Origin: Nitrosarchaeum sp.
Lineage (GTDB): Archaea; Thermoproteota; Nitrososphaeria; Nitrososphaerales; Nitrosopumilaceae
Assembly: GCA_018334095.1 (NCBI GenBank)
Contig: JAGXTE010000021.1
Coordinates: forward strand, 1 to 33,795
Direction of reading: 5' to 3'
Length of the DNA stretch: 33,795 nt
Part shown: piece after piece, positions 29,567 through 33,795 of the stretch
Layout: each line of letters starts with the position of its first letter
How positions within the stretch are numbered: the stretch's first letter is position 1
Notes under the pieces: generated by a model
The model's database searches: none
Told to the model about the DNA's origin: nothing
Seen by the model: the letters and a program-made list of their open reading frames with translations, nothing else
Made by a program: the position numbers and the translations under genes

Positions 29567-31735
29567 TTATCCGTAAAATGATTTATCTCCTACTTTAGGT
29601 ACGACATTAGATATACTTTCTCTTACAGTCTTGTACCATTGATCCACTTCTTTAGTTATTGATGGTTTAATCTGCTTCATACCTTTAGCAAAGTCAGAGT
29701 TTGTAATTTTTGCATTATTACTTCTCATTGCTTGAACTGCTGATTCTCTACAAAGTGCTGCTAAATCAGCTCCTGTGTAATTTTGAGTGGCAACTGCAAT
29801 CTCTTCTAACTTTACATCGCTTGCTAGTGGCATTTTCTTTGTCAATATTTTGATAATTTCTAACCTACCTTTATCATCTGGTGGTGGAACATAGAGTACA
29901 ATATCTAATCTTCCCGTTCTAAGTAACGAGTTATCTAAAACATCTGGTCTATTTGTAATTCCAATTACAGCTACACGTGATGACGTGCCTTCTTCAATCT
30001 CAGTTAACAACTGACTAAGAACAGTTTCACCTACTCCACCTTCTCCCGATTTGATTCGTGCAAGTGAATCTAGTTCATCAAAAATTACAACACACGGTGA
30101 TGATGTTTTTGCTTTTCTGAAAATTTCTCTTACAGCTTTTTCTGATTCACCTATCCATTTTGAAAGAATCTCTGGACCTTTGACTAGTATCATGTTGGCT
30201 CCAGTCTCAGTAGCTAATGCTCTTGCAATCAACGTCTTGCCGCAACCAGGAGGACCATAAATTAACGCGCCTTTTGGTGGCTTTATCCCCATCTTTGTAA
30301 ATTTAGTTGGCTCTTTCATAGCTACAATAAGATTATCTGTTAATGATTTTTTGATCTCGTCTAATCCTCCAACATCATGCCACCATACTTTTGGTCTCTC
30401 AACGTAAAACTCTCTCATTGCTGTAGGAATTACATCGTGCATTGCATCGTAAAAGTCAATTAATTTTATCTGCATTGATTCTAAAACCTCTGATGAAATT
30501 TTCTCAGTCTCTAAATCGATTTCAGGAAGATAACGTCGAATTGATTTTAGTGCAGCTTCTCTGCAAAGTGATTTGATATCTGCCCCAGTATATCCATGCA
30601 ATTCTGCAGCTAAATCTTTAAGGTCCACATCATCTGCAACTGGCATTCCTCTTGTGTGAATTATGAGAATCTCTAATCTGCCATCATCATTTGGAACTGA
30701 TATCTCAAACTCTCTATCAAATCTTCCAGGTCTTCTAAGTGCAGGATCAATACTTTCTGGTCTGTTGGTTGCTCCAAGAACAATTACATTTCCTCTATCG
30801 TTGAGGCCATCCATTAATGCCAATAACTGAGCTACAACTCTTTTTTCTACATCTCCATAAGCTTCTTCTCTTTTAGGAGCAATCGCATCAATTTCATCAA
30901 TAAAAATAATGCTTGGAGAATTATCTTTAGCTTCTTTGAAGATATCTCTAAGCTTTGCTTCTGTTTCTCCGTAATACTTGTTCATAATTTCTGGACCGTT
31001 AATTGAAAACATGTTTGCCTCTGATTCACTTGCAAGAACTTTTGCAATCAATGTCTTACCACAACCAGGAGGACCATACAACAAAACTCCACTGTGTGGC
31101 TCTACTCCTAATCTTACAAATAACTCTGGGTGTTTTAATGGAAGTTCAACAATCTCTCTCATTGCTTTAATTTCATGACCTAATCCTCCAACTTCTTCAT
31201 AAGTTACTCTTGATTTCCTATCTCCTGAAGCTTCGGCAGATATTGTAAGGATAGTTGATCTGTCAATCTTTACAATGTGTTTTGGAGATGTCTTGCTAAT
31301 CTTAAAGTCCATCGAGTTTCCTAAAATCATAACTGAAATCTCATCCCCATGTGTAATTGGCAATCCTTTCAATCTATTTTTTACAAAGTCTGTAAACTCT
31401 TTATCGACTGTAACTGAATCATTAACTGGAATCAACACTACTGATTTTGCAATCTTTGATGTTGCCTTTCTAATTTTTACAATGTCATTTAATGATGCGC
31501 CAACGTTCTTTCTTGTCTGTCCGTCAATTCTGATAATATCTGGAGATTTCTCATCTTCATCTACTGGCCAAACAACGGCACAGCTAGTTCTTGAACCCAT
31601 AACTTCGATGATGTCTCCTGGTGTGACTTTGAGCTGGTCCATTGCTTCTGGTCCAACTCTGGCGCGCTTTTTACCAACATCTCTTTGTTTAGCTTCACCA
31701 ACTCTCATCTGCAAAGGTTCATCTTTGCGTACCAA
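29567..31735 (-). CDS. Cdc48/p97-type AAA ATPase (VAT)
   Basis: This is a hexameric unfoldase that extracts and feeds proteins to the proteasome. The 722 residues hold an N-terminal double-psi-barrel plus 4-stranded domain (~1-180), then D1 with GPPGCGKT at 221-228 and IIFIDEIDAIAPKR, and D2 with a second GPPGCGKT, VVIFDELDSLA and arginine fingers in TGRLD. It ends DKSFYG; Phe-Tyr-Gly fits the HbYX rule (hydrophobic-Tyr-any) by which ATPases dock on the 20S proteasome. The start is TTG at 31735, eight bases after the aEF1B stop. It is part of an operon with aEF1B and the zinc ribbon. Confidence 0.94.
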   Translation of the reverse strand: MVRKDEPLQMRVGEAKQRDVGKKRARVGPEAMDQLKVTPGDIIEVMGSRTSCAVVWPVDEDEKSPDIIRIDGQTRKNVGASLNDIVKIRKATSKIAKSVVLIPVNDSVTVDKEFTDFVKNRLKGLPITHGDEISVMILGNSMDFKISKTSPKHIVKIDRSTILTISAEASGDRKSRVTYEEVGGLGHEIKAMREIVELPLKHPELFVRLGVEPHSGVLLYGPPGCGKTLIAKVLASESEANMFSINGPEIMNKYYGETEAKLRDIFKEAKDNSPSIIFIDEIDAIAPKREEAYGDVEKRVVAQLLALMDGLNDRGNVIVLGATNRPESIDPALRRPGRFDREFEISVPNDDGRLEILIIHTRGMPVADDVDLKDLAAELHGYTGADIKSLCREAALKSIRRYLPEIDLETEKISSEVLESMQIKLIDFYDAMHDVIPTAMREFYVERPKVWWHDVGGLDEIKKSLTDNLIVAMKEPTKFTKMGIKPPKGALIYGPPGCGKTLIARALATETGANMILVKGPEILSKWIGESEKAVREIFRKAKTSSPCVVIFDELDSLARIKSGEGGVGETVLSQLLTEIEEGTSSRVAVIGITNRPDVLDNSLLRTGRLDIVLYVPPPDDKGRLEIIKILTKKMPLASDVKLEEIAVATQNYTGADLAALCRESAVQAMRSNNAKITNSDFAKGMKQIKPSITKEVDQWYKTVRESISNVVPKVGDKSFYG

Positions 31736-31743
31736 AAAATCAC

Positions 31744-32025
31744 CTATTTCATGTCCACAGACATTCTACTCATGTTGAGTACTTCGAATTCACTTACTCC
31801 CTCAACTGATTTTACAGCATCTTCTAGTGAATCCATTTGACCTTCTTTGTCTTCTAAAACAAATTCTGCTTTGAGAAATTCTAATCCAAATGCTAATGGT
31901 TCTTTTGCATGTCTTTTCATTTGTATTCCCTCTTTTAGAACTCCTTTGATCGAATCTGATAATTTATCTAAATCGACATCCATTCCAGTTGGAAGAATTT
32001 TTGTAACTAATAGTAACTGAGTCAA
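31744..32025 (-). CDS. ef1b: Elongation factor 1-beta (aEF1B)
   Basis: aEF1B is the nucleotide-exchange factor of archaeal aEF1A. The product of 93 residues from TTG 32025 fits the family start ([20 protein letters not shown]) and length (~90); [20 protein letters not shown] and the final strand [17 protein letters not shown] match the archaeal fold. An ATG at 32058 would overlap the upstream gene by 29 bases and adds unrelated residues. The TTG lies 4 bases after the stop of the Zn-ribbon gene, an arrangement conserved in many archaea. Confidence 0.9.
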   Translation of the reverse strand: MTQLLLVTKILPTGMDVDLDKLSDSIKGVLKEGIQMKRHAKEPLAFGLEFLKAEFVLEDKEGQMDSLEDAVKSVEGVSEFEVLNMSRMSVDMK

Positions 32026-32029
32026 TTTT

Positions 32030-32209
32030 CTAAGGTCCCTGAGAATGACACAAATCACAAGTGTATGATTTTGCGGATTCTCTGCAACTCTCGCATCTCC
32101 AAATTAATTTCTCACCACAATTTGGACAATTGAATTTTACACATTTATCATTAGGCATAATATGTCTGTGACAACAACTACATGCTGGTAACGAAATCGT
32201 AGATGACAT
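32030..32209 (-). CDS. Zn-ribbon RNA-binding protein linked to translation (COG2888-like)
   Basis: The 59-residue protein has eight cysteines in four pairs, CSCC, CPNC, CESC and CDLC, making two zinc ribbons. The gene is typically found directly ahead of aEF1B and is assigned a role in translation. ATG 32209 is chosen because TATAAAT (minus strand, 32232-32238) sits 26 bases upstream, giving a leaderless message; an ATG at 32233 would then lie inside the TATA region. First gene of the operon with aEF1B, cdc48 and the winged-helix-like protein. Confidence 0.85.
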   Translation of the reverse strand: MSSTISLPACSCCHRHIMPNDKCVKFNCPNCGEKLIWRCESCRESAKSYTCDLCHSQGP

Positions 32210-32231
32210 GCCACAATTTTCTGTAAACATC

Positions 32232-32238
32232 ATTTATA
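32232..32238 (-). promoter_or_regulatory. TATA box of the Zn-ribbon/aEF1B/cdc48 operon
   Basis: Minus-strand TATAAAT lies about 26 bases before ATG 32209. The exact archaeal spacing decides the start codon of the first gene. Confidence 0.55.
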
Positions 32239-32260
32239 CCTTGCTTAGAAATTACGCTTT

Positions 32261-33397
32261 CTAACTTAGGAGTTTTTTAAATTCTCCACCAATTATAGCC
32301 TGAGCAGTTTTCAGTGATCCTTTGATCCCAAGTAATTTTACAATTGATCCAGTATGAAAATCAAAATCATCTTTTTCAGAAATCTCCTTTATTATTTCAG
32401 GTGTTATTGATTCAAATAATTTATTGATTGTATTGTTGTCTAATCTTTCTAAAATTTTTCTTACAAACAACTGTTTTTCGAATTCCTTTCCAAATTTCTC
32501 GGTCCATCTTTTTTGATATTCTTCTAAATCTGATCTTTTCTTTGATTTTAGATATTTCGAAATAGCTTGTCCTGCATACATTCCACCCATGCCACTAGAG
32601 TAAATCCCACCAGCTGTAGTTGGTTTTGCTTGTCCTGCTGCATCCCCAACTGTTACTGTTTTTCCATTTACAAATTCTTCAATTGGCCCTTTAATCCAAA
32701 TTGGAGCATAAATTTTCCTAACTGTTGAGTAATCTCCCTTTGTTTGCAGAAATTTTTCTATTGCCTCTGCAACATTGATTCCTTTTCCTGCAACTCCTAT
32801 CTTTCCTTTACCTTCATCAGATGGTATGACCCACGCAAAAAACCCTGGATATTTTTCTTGATCTAAAAATACTTCTACTTTTCCTTTCTTTATCCAATTT
32901 GCATAAATCTCATACTGTGCCGAAGATAAAATTCCAGTTCTATCCTTGTGAATTAAAGATGATACTCCTCTTGCATCAACAAAGATTGTGCATTCAATTT
33001 CTTCTTCATTAGTTCTTATTCCTTTATCTGTTATTTCTTGAAAACTATTTCTCACTTTGATTACTGCTCCGTTTTTCTGTGCTTGATGTACTAATTGTTT
33101 ATCTAACTCTCTTCTGCTAATCTCTGCAACTTTTTGCTTCTTTGAATTTATAGAAAAACTATTGCCGTTTGGGGCATGTATCTCTGCTGAGTCTATCAAA
33201 TGATCAAAAGTCTTTCTAAATGGAATTATTCCTAGTTCTTCAAGGCCTGTAGTACTCACTAATCCACCACAGTGTTCTGGAGTACCAATTTCATAATCTT
33301 CTTCAATTACAAGAACACTATGATTATTTCTTGCCACCTCTCTAGCACAAATCAATCCAGCAACACTTCCACCGGCAATTATTACGTCATAGTACAC
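32261..33397 (-). CDS. Geranylgeranyl-reductase-family flavoprotein
   Basis: This FAD enzyme probably reduces the double bonds of geranylgeranyl chains in archaeal lipids or quinones. The 378 residues begin with the FAD-binding motif DVIIAGGSVAGLICAREVAR and EEDYEIGTPEHCGGLVS, the family's Cys-Gly-Gly site. The middle has KKGKVEVFLDQEKYPGFFAW (cf. YxWxFP lipid-pocket motif, here FFAWVIP), and GDAAGQAKPTTAGGIYSSGM closes the FAD site. The C-terminal ~90 residues are helical. The ATG at 33397 is directly before the Rossmann strand. Single gene, divergent from pth2. Digeranylgeranylglycerophospholipid reductase is the best guess; menaquinone reductase is the alternative. Confidence 0.82.
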   Translation of the reverse strand: MYYDVIIAGGSVAGLICAREVARNNHSVLVIEEDYEIGTPEHCGGLVSTTGLEELGIIPFRKTFDHLIDSAEIHAPNGNSFSINSKKQKVAEISRRELDKQLVHQAQKNGAVIKVRNSFQEITDKGIRTNEEEIECTIFVDARGVSSLIHKDRTGILSSAQYEIYANWIKKGKVEVFLDQEKYPGFFAWVIPSDEGKGKIGVAGKGINVAEAIEKFLQTKGDYSTVRKIYAPIWIKGPIEEFVNGKTVTVGDAAGQAKPTTAGGIYSSGMGGMYAGQAISKYLKSKKRSDLEEYQKRWTEKFGKEFEKQLFVRKILERLDNNTINKLFESITPEIIKEISEKDDFDFHTGSIVKLLGIKGSLKTAQAIIGGEFKKLLS

Positions 33398-33463
33398 AAT
33401 TCTCGTTTCATTGTCAATTATTTAACTCAAAAGTTTTTCATTAAGTATGATTTTGATATCTTT

Positions 33464-33795
33464 ATGGGAGATATCAAGCAAGTAATTGTGATTAGGACTG
33501 ATCTTGAAATGGGAAAAGGAAAGATTGCTGCACAAGTAGGTCATGCTTGTGTTTTAGGTGCTGAACATGTAAGAAAATCTCATCCTGAATGGTTCAGTAA
33601 ATGGTGGGGAGGCCAAGAAAAAGTTGTACTCAAAGTTTCAGGAATTAAAGAATTGCAAGAAGTAAAAAGACATGCTATTGATCTGGATCTTCCCTGGTCT
33701 GAAGTCACTGATGCTGGTCATACTCAAATCGCTCCAGGAACTATCACCTGTATTTCAATTGGACCTGCTCCTGAGAATTTAATTGATAAAATAAC
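33464..33795 (+). CDS. pth2: Peptidyl-tRNA hydrolase Pth2, 5' part
   Basis: The gene runs off the right end; 110 residues are visible of an expected ~115-120. Pth2 frees tRNA from peptidyl-tRNA dropped by ribosomes. Seen are KQVIVIRTDLEMGKGKIAAQ, VGHACVLGAEHVRKS, KVVLKVSGIKELQEV, and LPWSEVTDAGHTQIAPGTIT, all family blocks, with the catalytic Lys/Asp/His region intact. ATG 33464 gives the normal start. TATA-like ATTAAGTAT lies ~20 bases upstream in the divergent spacer to the flavoprotein gene. Confidence 0.92.
   Translation, partial: MGDIKQVIVIRTDLEMGKGKIAAQVGHACVLGAEHVRKSHPEWFSKWWGGQEKVVLKVSGIKELQEVKRHAIDLDLPWSEVTDAGHTQIAPGTITCISIGPAPENLIDKI

Noticed and set aside
31275..31778. 167-codon plus-strand open frame
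   Set aside because: It is antisense to the well-supported cdc48 gene, has low-complexity Ser/Thr/Phe composition and no start context.
1..33795. Mobile elements, attachment sites or a defence island
   Set aside because: No transposase, integrase, terminal inverted repeats, restriction or CRISPR genes were seen, and gene content is core-like throughout.

Overview
The window looks like a chromosomal segment of a marine ammonia-oxidising archaeon (Nitrososphaerota/Thaumarchaeota, Nitrosopumilus-like). The supporting signs are archaeal information-processing genes (L15e, Rpo7/Spt4, aEF1B, Cdc48, Pth2, HerA-NurA-Mre11-Rad50), a copper nitrite-reductase C-terminus, several tandem cupredoxin domains, a PEFG-CTERM surface protein, a CFI-box C-terminus, a K+-independent H+-pyrophosphatase and AT-rich DNA with TATA boxes about 26 nt ahead of many (often TTG or GTG) start codons, implying leaderless mRNAs. 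The assignment comes from gene content only. No tRNA, rRNA, IS element, prophage or CRISPR array was seen.

Layout. 1-5.2 kb: 3' end of nirK, a SerA-like dehydrogenase, secreted/surface proteins, a GC-rich structured region that may be a small RNA, and L15e with a CFI-box membrane protein directly behind it. 5.2-9.1 kb: a frameshifted ribbon-helix-helix gene, two tiny membrane-protein candidates, a small basic-tailed protein, a redoxin, a HEAT-repeat protein followed by a Kazal/double-cupredoxin exoprotein, and a 50-residue zinc-ribbon. 9.1-14.7 kb: the compact minus-strand operon nurA-herA-mre11-rad50 for DNA end resection. 14.8-16.5 kb: two more secreted proteins, one with a PEFG-CTERM tail. 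16.5-19.7 kb: NAD biosynthesis from aspartate (nadX, nadA, nadC) with a TPR protein. 19.7-22.7 kb: rpoE1-spt4 divergent from an Mrp/NBP35 Fe-S carrier, a GTP-dependent dephospho-CoA kinase, a probable C/D box sRNA and an SprT-like metallopeptidase. 22.8-26.8 kb: H+-pyrophosphatase, small conserved proteins, DUF2024, Dps, a frameshifted P-loop kinase and a tiny basic protein. 26.8-29.3 kb: a JAMM protease and a membrane double-cupredoxin protein divergent from haem O synthase. 29.3-32.2 kb: an operon of Zn-ribbon, aEF1B, Cdc48 and a winged-helix-like protein. 32.3 kb to the end: a geranylgeranyl-reductase-family flavoprotein and the 5' part of pth2.

Themes. Copper-dependent respiration and nitrogen chemistry (NirK, two tandem-cupredoxin proteins, haem O synthase) recur. 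Proteostasis genes (Cdc48 with an FYG tail, JAMM protease) are scattered rather than clustered. Three unlinked secreted proteins appear to share one beta-rich domain ending in EIIG but carry different C-terminal anchors. The least expected items are two genes each broken by a single-base shift, the C/D box sRNA, two perfect palindromes at promoters or starts (nadX and the SprT-like gene), the structured RNA ahead of L15e, and a glutamate in place of the usual metal-site asparagine of Mre11.
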